Part shown: piece after piece, positions 47,507 through 56,049 of the stretch
Position numbering within the stretch: the first letter of the stretch is position 1
How the letters are laid out: every line of letters begins with the position of its first letter
DNA from: DATADW01 sp963733905
GTDB lineage: Bacteria > Actinomycetota > Acidimicrobiia > Spongiisociales > DATADW01
DNA: 64,000 nucleotides
NCBI GenBank assembly: GCA_963733905.1
Contig: CAVTEU010000020.1
Span: 1 to 64,000, forward strand
Direction of reading: 5' to 3'
Made by a program: the position numbers and the translations under genes
Notes under the pieces: model-generated
Seen by the model: the letters and a program-made list of their open reading frames with translations, nothing else
Databases searched by the model: none
What the model was told of the DNA's origin: nothing

Positions 47507-47974
47507 TCATCGGCGCGTCACACCCAGCGCGCCGAGAAGACCGGCTTCGCGTTGCTCCATCGCATCGGCCTCGGCGTCGTTCTGGTGGTCCCAGCCGAGG
47601 AGATGGAGGATGCCGTGCACGACCATGAGGGCAAGCTCGTCCGAGAAGGGTACCCCTAGGTCGGCGGCCTGACGCTCGATCTGCTCGGGAGCGATCACCA
47701 CGTCACCGAGAGTGAGCGGAGGCCCGTTCTGATCCGCCGGAGGAACCCTGCCGGGGACGAACTGCTCGAGCGGGAAAGCGAGGACGTCGGTCGGCCCCTC
47801 CCGTCCCATGAACCGGGCGTTGTACCCGGCGATCTCCGCACCCGACACCAGCAGAATGCTCAACTCGGCGGACTCGGGGTAGCCCTCCGAAGCGAGCACG
47901 TGGCGTGCGATCGCCCCCAGATCGTCGCTGTCGACCTCGATGGCGTCCTGCTCGTCTGCAACGAAGATGGGCAC
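47507..47974 (-). CDS. ybeY: Endoribonuclease YbeY
   Basis: 155 residues. GTG at 47974 gives MPIFVADEQDAIEVDSDDLG, the usual length and start. The core has AELSILLVSGAEIAGYNARF, MGREGPTDVLAFPLEQ and the metal site HGILHLLGWDHQNDAEADAM, in which HGxLHLxGxDH supplies three zinc-binding histidines. It acts in 16S rRNA 3'-end processing and ribosome quality control. It starts 7 bases after the pgpH-type gene and precedes the corC-type gene. Confidence 0.95.
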   Translation of the reverse strand: MPIFVADEQDAIEVDSDDLGAIARHVLASEGYPESAELSILLVSGAEIAGYNARFMGREGPTDVLAFPLEQFVPGRVPPADQNGPPLTLGDVVIAPEQIERQAADLGVPFSDELALMVVHGILHLLGWDHQNDAEADAMEQREAGLLGALGVTRR

Positions 47975-47981
47975 TCTGCGC

Positions 47982-50566
47982 TCAGGGTCGCTGGGGCGAG
48001 CCAAGGTCGCCGCCCGGAAAGTTCGGGTAAGGGATGCGCGGGTGATAGTGACCGACCAAGGCATCGACGAACGCCTGCTTGACGTTGGTGAGGTCGCCCA
48101 GGGTGAGCGAGCACTGGCTGAGTTGGCCGTCGTCCACCTTCTCACCAACGACCCGTTCCACCACCTTGGTGATCCCGTCCACCGACGGGTCCTCGATCTG
48201 CAAGGCGGCTCGGCATGCCGCTTCGGTCGAGTCGGCCATCATCAGGATCGCCATCTCCCGCGACCGGGGTTTGCGACCGGCGTGGCGGTAGTCGTCGATG
48301 TCGACCATGTCGGTCCCGTATAGCTCCTTCGCCTTCTCGTAGAAGTAGTGCATCACGCCGTCGCCGTGATGGGTGACTATCCCCTCGCTGACCTCGGCCG
48401 GGATCCGGTAGGTCTTCGCGAGCCGAACACCGTCGAACACGTGCTGGCGGATGATCGCCACCGACTCCTCTGGTTTGAGGTCGTCGTGCGGGTTCGAGAT
48501 CCCGAACTGGTTCTCGATGAAGTACAGCGAGTTCTCCGTCTTCCCGAGGTCGTGGTAGTACGCAGCGGCGAGGGCGAGCAGGTTGTCGGCGCCGATCGCC
48601 TTTGCCGCCGCTGAAGCCAGCGTCCCCACCATGAGCGAGTGGTTGAACGTCCCCCATGCCCGCTCCTGTAGCAGCACGAGAGCGGGGTGGTTGCGGTCGG
48701 TGACATCGAGGAGGCGGGGGGTGGTGGTCACGTCGAAGAGCACCTCGAGGAAACCGAGAGCCGACAGGCCGACGAGGCTGGTGATTGCGCTGCTCGCCGC
48801 CGCCCACGATGCCGACCGCCACACGAAGCCCCAGACGTCGGCCGCCTCAGAGAACCCAGGCGTGAAGAGCCACGACGTGGCGGCTGCGATCACCCCGACC
48901 GTCAACGAAGTGAAGGCGACCGCCCTGCGCAGGTCGGCCCTGGTCGAGATGGACGAGACGAAGGGGATGGGCGCCAGCCCGGCGACGATGGCGTACGTGG
49001 TGACACCGGGATCGCCGACCGCGACCGCGGCGAAGACCCCCATGGCGATCGACATGAGCACCGCGATGCGCCCGTCGAAGAGGATGGCCGCCATCAATCC
49101 GAAGGCGGCCACCGGTATCACATACGGGCTGGTCACCTCGCCGCCGATAGCGGCGAGTCGGGCCGAGCCGGCTCCGAGGACGAGCAGCACGCCGAACAGG
49201 GCCACCCGGCGCACCTGATTCCAGATCTCGGGACGGAACCTCTGCAGGTAGAAGGCCTCGACGATCACGAGGACGGCCACCACGGCAAGGACCGGCCAGT
49301 AGGACGGGCCGGTCACGTCGGCCAGCCCCAACTCGGCGATGGCGGCCAGATGGACCGCCCGGAGAGGCTCTCCCTGGCGGACGATGTTCTCCCGAGACTG
49401 GTAGGTCCGCTCGACGGGGACGACGGCCGCTTCGGCCTCGTCACGCAGCTCCTGAGTCGCCTCGAGGTCGATGATCCGGTTCGGCTCGAGGAAGGCGCCG
49501 GCGACGTCGGCCATGGCCCTCCCCGCAGCCTGGTCGGCACGTCCACCAAGAAGGATGGCCGACGATGTCTCGACCATCTCGGCGGCGACTTCCTGGCGGT
49601 CCTCCTCGACCAGGCCATCCTCGAGCACTGCCAGGGCCCGTTCCTTCGACAGCCGCTCCAACTCGTCGAGCCAGGGCTCCTGGTTGAGCGCCATCCTCAC
49701 CACATCGCCCGTGGCCAGCCCGGCGATCGTCTCCAGCGTCGCCGGCTCGAGTTGCGGGCCGGCCGCAGCCAGCGCGTCCACCTGGTCGACGATCGAAGCA
49801 GTCGCCGGGGCGAACCCGATCGGCTCGAGGACCACCGGGCCGGCGTCGATGGCGATCTCGGTGGTGGTGCTCCCCTGCGATGGGGCGAAGAAGCGGGGGA
49901 AGTCGGGGTCGGCATCGTTGACGCGGATCTCGACGTCTCCGACCGGCACAGAGCTGAGGACGAAGTTGCCGTCCAGGTCGGTCTCGACCGTTTGCGACCC
50001 GCCGTCGCCACCGGTGACCACGACCCCGACCGCGGCGAGCGGCTCATCGCTGCCCTCGCGGACACCGTCCCCGTCGAGATCGAGGAAGAGCGTCCCGCTC
50101 AACTCGGCGGTGGAAGGGGCGGTGGTGCGTCGTCGTCCTGGGGACAGACGTACCGGCTCCCCCCTGGCGGCGCCCCGTGGTCACGGTTGTATCGGGCGCC
50201 GTCGTCGCCGTGGTGGCAGGGGCGAGCGTTGTGGTGGTCGATGGTGACACCGGGGCCTGGGCCGATCCCTTGGCGGGCCGCCTCGAACAACGCGGTGATG
50301 CCGTCGGTGACTTCGGAGTCCACCCCTGGGATGACCTCGTAGACATTGCTCACATCGCGTTGCGCCGCCTGGATCCGCTCATCGGTGGCGTCCTGGTCGA
50401 CCACGGTCACCGTCTCGGTGGCGTCGAAGTCGCTGGGTGACGGTGTACCGATGGCGAGCCGGCCAAAGCGGTCTCCGGTCCCGATCACCAGTGCCCCCCA
50501 ACAGAGCAGCACGGTGGCGACCACGATCGCCGCCCTGGCGGCGGTCCGATGGCGGCGCAACCAGAT
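47982..50566 (-). CDS. 7TM-HD (PgpH/YqfF-type) phosphohydrolase with an inserted SdrD_B-like domain
   Basis: About 860 residues with one frameshift near 50130. GTG 50566 (or ATG 50620, which overlaps the phoH-type stop) precedes a first helix, AIVVATVLLCWGALVIG. The extracellular 7TMR-HDED sensor begins (AAQRDVSNVYEVIPGVDSEV) and is then interrupted by a Thr/Pro-rich linker and a domain LSGTLFLDLDGDGVREGSDE ... TDLDGNFVLSSVPVGDVEIR, which has the calcium-binding look of SdrD_B/Cna-B repeats. The HDED resumes (LETIAGLATGDVVRMALNQE). Seven helices and the HD domain follow, with FNHSLMVGTLASAAAKAIGA, YYHDLGKTENSLYFIENQFG and VTHHGDGVMHYFYEKA. Relatives hydrolyse c-di-AMP. No family member with this insertion is known to me. 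Confidence 0.88.
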
Positions 50567-50579
50567 CACGACTGGAGTC

Positions 50580-51560
50580 TCATGAGCGGGAGACGCTTTC
50601 GTCGTATCGGGCGTAGGCATCGACGATCGACTGGACGATCCGATGACGGACCACGTCCTTCGATGTGAGCTCGACGAACTCGACCCCTGCGATGTCGTGG
50701 ACGATCGAGCGGACCACCCTCAGCCCCGAACCGGTGTTGGCCGGCAGGTCCACTTGGGTGATGTCGCCGGTGATCACCATCTTCGAGTTGAACCCGAGAC
50801 GGGTGAGGAACATCTTCATCTGCTCGGGTGAGGTGTTCTGTGCCTCGTCGAGGATGACGCACGAGTCGTTGAGTGTCCGGCCCCGCATGTAGGCGAGCGG
50901 GGCGATCTCAATGGTCCCCCGCTCGGTGAGCCGTGCCGTCTCGTCGGGGCCGAGCATGTCCCAAAGGGCGTCGTATAGCGGCCTCAGATATGGGTCGATC
51001 TTGGCGCTGAGGTCGCCGGGGAGGAAGCCGAGCCGCTCCCCAGCCTCGACCGCCGGTCTGGTCAGCACGATCCGGCGAACCGCTCCTGTCTGCAACAACT
51101 CGACCGCCGCCGCCATCGCCAGGTACGTCTTGCCGGTGCCGGCAGGGCCGACGCTGAACACCACCGTGTTGTCCCGGATCGCCTGGATGTACTGCCGCTG
51201 CCCGAGGGTCTTCGGCCGCACCACCCGCCCCCTGCCAACGGGGATGCCGTCGGTGAGCACGCCCGCCGGAGAGGGGACGTCCTCGCGCACCATCTGGACG
51301 ACACGCTGCACCCGGTCCTCATCGAGACTCTCGCCCTCCTGGAGCAGGATGAGCAGCTCTTCGAGGACGGTCCGCACCTGGTCGACGTCCTCGCCCGAGC
51401 CGGTGAGGGTGAACTCGTTTCCCCGCGCCACCACCCGGACACCCGGAAAGAGAGACTCGACGGTCTTTAGGTGAGCATCGCGCTCTCCGAGCAACTCGAG
51501 CATGAGATGGTTGCTCGGGACGCGCCAGTGCTCCTCAGTTACGGTCGACGTAGGAAGCAA
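50580..51560 (-). CDS. PhoH-like ATPase
   Basis: About 326 residues, uninterrupted. RVVARGNEFTLTGSGEDVDQ is the N-terminal KH-like part. VRPKTLGQRQYIQAIRDNTV leads into Walker A VGPAGTGKTYLAMAAAVELL. IVLTRPAVEAGERLGFLPGD and EIAPLAYMRGRTLNDSCVIL with DEAQNTSPEQMKMFLTRLGF hold Walker B, and MVITGDITQVDLPANTGSGL the sensor. The family usually begins near an S-N-H-L motif (PSNHLMLELLGERDAHLK), which lies upstream of ATG 51503. TTG 51560 is therefore chosen. The role is probably RNA-related. The ybeY/phoH linkage is conserved, here split by the 7TM-HD gene. Confidence 0.92.
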   Translation of the reverse strand: MLPTSTVTEEHWRVPSNHLMLELLGERDAHLKTVESLFPGVRVVARGNEFTLTGSGEDVDQVRTVLEELLILLQEGESLDEDRVQRVVQMVREDVPSPAGVLTDGIPVGRGRVVRPKTLGQRQYIQAIRDNTVVFSVGPAGTGKTYLAMAAAVELLQTGAVRRIVLTRPAVEAGERLGFLPGDLSAKIDPYLRPLYDALWDMLGPDETARLTERGTIEIAPLAYMRGRTLNDSCVILDEAQNTSPEQMKMFLTRLGFNSKMVITGDITQVDLPANTGSGLRVVRSIVHDIAGVEFVELTSKDVVRHRIVQSIVDAYARYDESVSRS

Positions 51561-51664
51561 CGAAGCCTCGTGAAGGGGAGCCCATTCGGACCCCGGGAGT
51601 ATACCGGTGCCCGCCCTCATCACTCCACAACGAGCTGCTCCCGATCCGCGTTCCCCGGCGGGGC

Positions 51665-52075
51665 TCAAAGCTCGGCCAGGGCGGTGCGCAGTTTCTCGGC
51701 CTCGGCAGCGAGCTGCTCGGTGGTGGCCGACGAATCGGCGTTCGAGAAATCGAGATCGTTCACGGTTGCGATCGGCACCACATGGAGGTGGAGATGCGGC
51801 ACCTCGAGCCCGGCGATCATCAATCCGACCTTCACCGGGCGGTAGACACGGTGCTGTGCTCTGCCGACGTTTCTGGCCACCGTCATGAGATGACCCAACA
51901 GCCCGGGATCGGCATCAGTCCACTCGTCCACCTCATCGATGGGGACGACGAGCGTGTGACCAGGTTGGAGTGGGGCGATCGACAGAAATGCGGCGCACCG
52001 CTCGTCTTGATGGACGAAGTGACCGGGTAGCTCGCCAGAGATGATTCGGGAGAAGATGCTGGGCACGCCGGGCAA
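51665..52075 (-). CDS. HIT-family nucleotide-binding protein
   Basis: 136 residues. PSIFSRIISGELPGHFVHQD and CAAFLSIAPLQPGHTLVVPI match the HIT fold. The catalytic triad motif H-x-H-x-H-x-x is in EVPHLHLHVVPIATVND. Members hydrolyse AMP-lysine, AMP-NH2 or similar nucleotide conjugates. ATG 52075 is used. It lies between the BldD-like regulator and the phoH-type gene, a place where HIT genes are often found in this bacterial group. Confidence 0.93.
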   Translation of the reverse strand: MPGVPSIFSRIISGELPGHFVHQDERCAAFLSIAPLQPGHTLVVPIDEVDEWTDADPGLLGHLMTVARNVGRAQHRVYRPVKVGLMIAGLEVPHLHLHVVPIATVNDLDFSNADSSATTEQLAAEAEKLRTALAEL

Positions 52076-52105
52076 CCTAGTGGCTCGCCCGATGGCTCGG
52101 ACCGC

Positions 52106-52618
52106 TCAGCCGGGGGCGATCAGCCCCATGTCGGTCAGCATCTCCGACACCTGCTCCTCGCTCTCCGCCATGAGACCCGAGATAAGGCTGAGATCGCCGC
52201 GGCGGATGGTGAGGACCCTCCCGTTGAAGTCCTGCCTCATGATCTGGATGGTCTTGACAAACCGTTCGATCAGCTCGGTCGGCGCCCCAGATTCCTCGAG
52301 CCGAGAGAGGTCGATTGTTATCCCATCGCCGGCGAGCTTTTGCGACGGACCCCCCGCCGACCTGTCGCCGGGGGGGAGCAACTGATCCACCGGCACTCCA
52401 TAGAACCCGGCGAGACGCTGCAGTCGAGGCAACGAGAGGCTGCGCTCCCCCCTCTCGTAGGCCCCCAGCACCGAGGCCTTGAATTCCAGCTCGCTCTTCG
52501 CCTCGACATCCTGGAGCGACATGCCCTTCTGCTTGCGGATGGCACGCAGCCTGCGCCCGATCGACTGGTTGTAAACCTCGGTCGGGCCCTCGTCGAGCGC
52601 CGTCATCGCTTCGGCCAT
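52106..52618 (-). CDS. BldD-like XRE-family regulator with c-di-GMP signature
   Basis: About 170 residues. N-terminal helix-turn-helix: NQSIGRRLRAIRKQKGMSLQ, DVEAKSELEFKASVLGAYER and GERSLSLPRLQRLAGFYGVP, a match to BldD in sequence and spacing. The C-terminal domain has LIERFVKTIQIMRQDFNGRV with LTIRRGDLS. RQD followed by eight residues and RRGD fits the RxD-x8-RxxD motif that binds the c-di-GMP tetramer in Streptomyces BldD. Start ATG 52618 or 52606. It follows dnaJ by 65 bases. Streptomyces BldD represses development, but the regulon here is unknown. Confidence 0.87.
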   Translation of the reverse strand: MAEAMTALDEGPTEVYNQSIGRRLRAIRKQKGMSLQDVEAKSELEFKASVLGAYERGERSLSLPRLQRLAGFYGVPVDQLLPPGDRSAGGPSQKLAGDGITIDLSRLEESGAPTELIERFVKTIQIMRQDFNGRVLTIRRGDLSLISGLMAESEEQVSEMLTDMGLIAPG

Positions 52619-52665
52619 GGCCGTCACGCTACTACGGACGCGCTCCGCGCGAGCCAACACTCAGA

Positions 52666-52687
52666 GTGACGAAGTTCCCGAAGTCAC
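52666..52687. promoter_or_regulatory. GTGAC-N12-GTCAC inverted repeat upstream of the BldD-like gene
   Basis: GTGAC (52666-52670) and GTCAC (52683-52687) flank 12 bases, 48 bases before the start of the BldD-like gene and overlapping the dnaJ stop. A further GTCAC/GTGAC half-site lies at 52622-52626. It may be an operator, but the spacing differs from the known BldD box. Confidence 0.35.
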
Positions 52688-53778
52688 GTTCGGCGCCGGC
52701 GAAAGCCTCGCTTGGGCATCGAAACGTGGCGGCCCCTCGCCGCGGCGTAGGCGCGGAGCGCCTCCTCCTCTTCCTCGGAGAGATCGGTGGGAACTGCGAC
52801 GTCCACCCTGACGATGAGATCACCCCGGCCACGTCTTCCCAGGCGCGACGCCCCCTTGCCGCCGATACGGAGCACTGCTCCCGGCTGGGTTCCCGATGGG
52901 ACTGTGAGCAACTCCTCGCCGCCGTCGATGAGCGGCACCTTCACTTCGGTGCCGAGGGCGGCTTCCACCATGTCGATCGGGAGGCGGTGGACCAGGTCAT
53001 CGCCATCGCGGACGAAATCGGGATGGGCGCTCACCACCATCTCTACATATAGGTCGCCCGACGGGCCGCCACGCAGCCCGGCGGCGCCACGCCCGGTGAG
53101 GCGGAGACGGGTGCCGCTGGTCACCCCGGGCGGCACTTCGACCGTCACCGACCTCGCCGTATCGACCACGCCGTTCCCCCAGCAGCGCTCGCAGGGATCG
53201 GGGATGATCCGCCCGGCCCCCCGGCAGGTGGAGCACGTGGTGACCGACATCATCGAACCGAGCACACTGCGGCGCGCCACCCTGACACTCCCCGCCCCGC
53301 GACAGGTGGGACACGTCTCGGGATGGGTGCCCGGCTGGGCCCCGCTGCCACCACAGAGGTCGCACAACCCGTCGGCGCTGAAAACGACTTCGGTCTCTGT
53401 GCCGAAGACCGCGGCGCCCAAGTCGACATTGGCGACGGCCAGGATGTCGCTCCCCCGCTGCGGACCCTGCCGTGGCGGGCTCGCCCCGAACAATCCTCCG
53501 TCGCCGAACACCCCACGGAGCAGGTCCTCGAAGCCACCGAATCCGCCCAGGATGTCACCCAACTCGATGGTGTCGCCGCGGTCGTAGCGGCGGCGGCGCT
53601 CCGGATCGGACAGCACCTCGTATGCCTCGGCAGCCCGGCGGAACCGCGCCTCTGCCTGGGGGTCACCGGGGTTGGCGTCGGGGTGCGACTCGCGAGCCAG
53701 CCGGCGGAAGGCCCGCTTTATCTCGTCGGTATCGGCGTCGCGCCGGACACCCAGGACTGCGTAGTAGTCGTCGCTCAT
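52684..53778 (-). CDS. dnaJ: Chaperone DnaJ
   Basis: 364 residues, uninterrupted. The J domain (MSDDYYAVLGVRRDADTDEI, HPDANPGDPQAEARFRRAAE with the HPD motif and AYEVLSDPERRRRYD) is followed by a Gly/Phe-rich section and the zinc-binding domain with four CxxCxGxG-type repeats (CDLCGGSG, CPTCRGAG, CSTCRGAG, CERCWGNG). The substrate-binding C-terminal domain (VEVPPGVTSGTRLRLTGRGA) and a basic tail end it. Works with DnaK and GrpE, which are not in the window. It follows hrcA by 32 bases, the usual hrcA-dnaJ pair (DnaJ2-type). Confidence 0.96.
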   Translation of the reverse strand: MSDDYYAVLGVRRDADTDEIKRAFRRLARESHPDANPGDPQAEARFRRAAEAYEVLSDPERRRRYDRGDTIELGDILGGFGGFEDLLRGVFGDGGLFGASPPRQGPQRGSDILAVANVDLGAAVFGTETEVVFSADGLCDLCGGSGAQPGTHPETCPTCRGAGSVRVARRSVLGSMMSVTTCSTCRGAGRIIPDPCERCWGNGVVDTARSVTVEVPPGVTSGTRLRLTGRGAAGLRGGPSGDLYVEMVVSAHPDFVRDGDDLVHRLPIDMVEAALGTEVKVPLIDGGEELLTVPSGTQPGAVLRIGGKGASRLGRRGRGDLIVRVDVAVPTDLSEEEEEALRAYAAARGRHVSMPKRGFRRRRT

Positions 53779-53810
53779 GTCCCTAACGAATCGGGGGATC
53801 GGTCAGTGTC

Positions 53811-54810
53811 TCAGGAGCCCAGGCTCTCTGCGAGGCCGTCTCCGACCTCCTCGACCACCGAGATGGTACGACGGTAATCCATCCTCATCGGACCGATCAC
53901 ACCCACCCGGCCGCTCCCCCGACCTGCCACGTCGTAGTTGGTGGAGACGACTGCGATGTCCACGTCCTTGCCACCGGGAAGCTCCTCCCCGATGTGGATG
54001 CTGGTCCCCTCCGAGCCGGACATCATCCCCAACAGCAACGCCTCTCTCTCCAACAACTCGAGCATCTGCCGGACCGTCGTGATGTCATCGAACACGGTCG
54101 CCATTTGACCGGTGCCACCTATGTAGACGTCTGCGCTCTGGCCATCGAGCCTGGCGGCGGCATCCATCGCTGCCTGCACCACCTCGGCCACCGGCGCCGC
54201 CAGCTCGCCGACCAGCTCGGCTGCGGCCGGGGCGGCCACCTCCACCGAGCGGCGGGTGAAGACGCGGGTGAGCACGGCCTCGGCGGCCTCTACGGTCTCT
54301 GTTTCCACGGGGTGGGGAGTGCGCACCACCTCCTGGCTCACCCGGCCACCCTCGGCCACCAGCACGAGGAGAAGCACCTGTGGTCCGAGTTGCACCAGGT
54401 GCGCCGCCCAGACGATTCCGCCCTCGAGGCCTGGCCCGACGACGACCGCCGGGTAGCGGGTCAACTCGGCGAGCAGATCGGATGTCGCCTTGAGCAGCCT
54501 GCCCAACTCGATGTGAACCGACGAGAAGAACGAGTGGATCCGGACCCTGGTCGGGGCGCGCAACGGCGAGGCGGTCAGATGGTCCACGTAGTAGCGGTAT
54601 GCCTTGGAGGTGGGGACCCTCCCCGCAGAAGTGTGCGGCTGCACGCAGTAGCCATCCCGGTCGAGAGCCGCCAGGTCGTTCCGCACCGTGGCCGGCGACA
54701 CCGGAAGCGCAGTCGCATCGAGGATGGCCCGCGAACTGACAGGCTCCCCGGTGCGGATGTGCTCCTGCACCAAGCCTCGCGAGCACCTCACCACGCCGCT
54801 CGTCCAACAT
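53811..54810 (-). CDS. hrcA: Heat-inducible transcription repressor HrcA
   Basis: About 333 residues with one frameshift near 54775. It starts MLDERRGEVLARLVQEHIRT, then GEPVSSRAILDATALPVSPA with TVRNDLAALDRDGYCVQPHT and SAGRVPTSKAYRYYVDHL, the winged-helix domain of HrcA. The C-terminal part has LVQLGPQVLLLVLVAEGGRV and the ending MRMDYRRTISVVEEVGDGLA, typical of the family. HrcA represses heat-shock genes through CIRCE boxes. None was found in the short upstream region (54811-54881), which contains 7-base repeats. ATG at 54810. Confidence 0.93.
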
Positions 54811-54840
54811 GGGCAAAGGGTAGTGAGTTGTGGGTTATCT

Positions 54841-54868
54841 AGACGGCAGACGGCAGACGGCAGACGGC
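54841..54868. repeat. Heptameric tandem repeat AGACGGC (4 copies)
   Basis: Four perfect copies of AGACGGC. On the minus strand it lies between the end of hemW (13 bases away) and the start of hrcA (30 bases away), so it sits in the leader or promoter of hrcA. Confidence 0.88.
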
Positions 54869-54881
54869 GGCCGATCCCGCC

Positions 54882-56049
54882 TCACACCGCCATCAGTGCC
54901 CGTTGCACCTCGTCAGTCAGGAGCGGTCGGGTGACCACCAACCTGCCGTCTCGCAACGTCATGACACCGGCGTCGACCAACCGCCGGCCCCAGGGAGACT
55001 CGAGCAACCGCAACCCTGGTTCGCCCGGGCGGACACCCGAGGCGAGACGAAGCCCGAGGAAGACCCGCTCGCGCTCCCGCTCGGCTGCGCTCAGTCGCTC
55101 CTCGCCCTGACGTGGCGATAGGCCATCCTCCAACCGTCGGATGTAGGTGTCGAGACGGCGCAGGTTCCAAGAGCGGACACCGTCGCGATGGCGATGGGCC
55201 CCCATGCCCAGACCGAGGTACTCGCCGCCGGCCCATACCGAGAGGTTGTAGCGCGCCACCGCACCTGGCCGGGCATGGTTGGAGACCTCGTACCTCACCA
55301 GCCCGGATCGGCCGATGATCGCGCCCGCCGCCTCCCATGCATCGGCTTGCGCGTCTGGATCCGGGGCCGGGGCACCGCCGGCCACAGCACGGCTCAGCGC
55401 CGTGCCCCGCTCGACGGTGAGGGCATATGTCGAGATGTGGTCCGGATCGAGCGCCAATGCCCGCTCGAACCGAAGTCATCCACATGTCCGCTGTCTCTCC
55501 CGGCGTCCCGAATATGAGATCGATGTTGACCTGCTCGATCCCGGCAGAGCGCAGCGCCAGGACGCCCCGCTCGATATCTGCCGGTCGGTGGCACCGTCCC
55601 AACGCCGTCAGGACCGCAGGCTCGAAGGACTGCGCGCCGATGGAGACTCTGGTGATCCCTATGGCGGAGAGCCCATGAGCCAACTCGGGAGTGACATCCT
55701 CGGGGTTGACCTCGATCGACACCTCGCACCCCGGCGCAAGCCCGCTGTGGGCGCGCAGTGCGTCCACGACAGAACCGAGCAGGCGCGGTGCGAGCCGCGA
55801 TGGGGTGCCTCCTCCGAAGGCGACCGCGTCGAGCGGTTCCCATCCCGATTCGCTTCCCAACTCGGTCAACAGGGCCGCCACATAGCGCTCCGCCGACCCG
55901 TCCTCGCCCGTCACCACGGCGAAGTCGCAGTAGGGGCACACCCGGGCGCAGAAGGGGATGTGCACATAGGCGCTTCTCCAGCCCGCCGCCTCGTCCGCCA
56001 GGGCCGGCGAGTCAGGGGCAGCTTGGTAGAGCACATCCACCGTGGTCAT
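54882..56049 (-). CDS. hemW: Radical SAM protein HemW
   Basis: About 389 residues with one frameshift near 55470. SAYVHIPFCARVCPYCDFAV has the radical SAM CxxxCxxC-type cluster motif with the extra Cys typical of HemW (CxxxCxYCDF). AVAFGGGTPSRLAPRLLGSV, CEVSIEVNPEDVTPELAHGL and ITRVSIGAQSFEPAVLTALG follow. The C-terminal half has STYALTVERGTALSRAVAGG, VRYEVSNHARPGAVARYNLS and YLGLGMGAHRHRDGVRSWNL. HemW binds heme and acts as a heme chaperone. ATG overlaps the lepA stop (ATGA), the standard lepA-hemW pair. Confidence 0.94.

Noticed and set aside
54811..54881. CIRCE element upstream of hrcA
   Set aside because: No TTAGCACTC-N9-GAGTGCTAA-like inverted repeat is present, only heptamer repeats.
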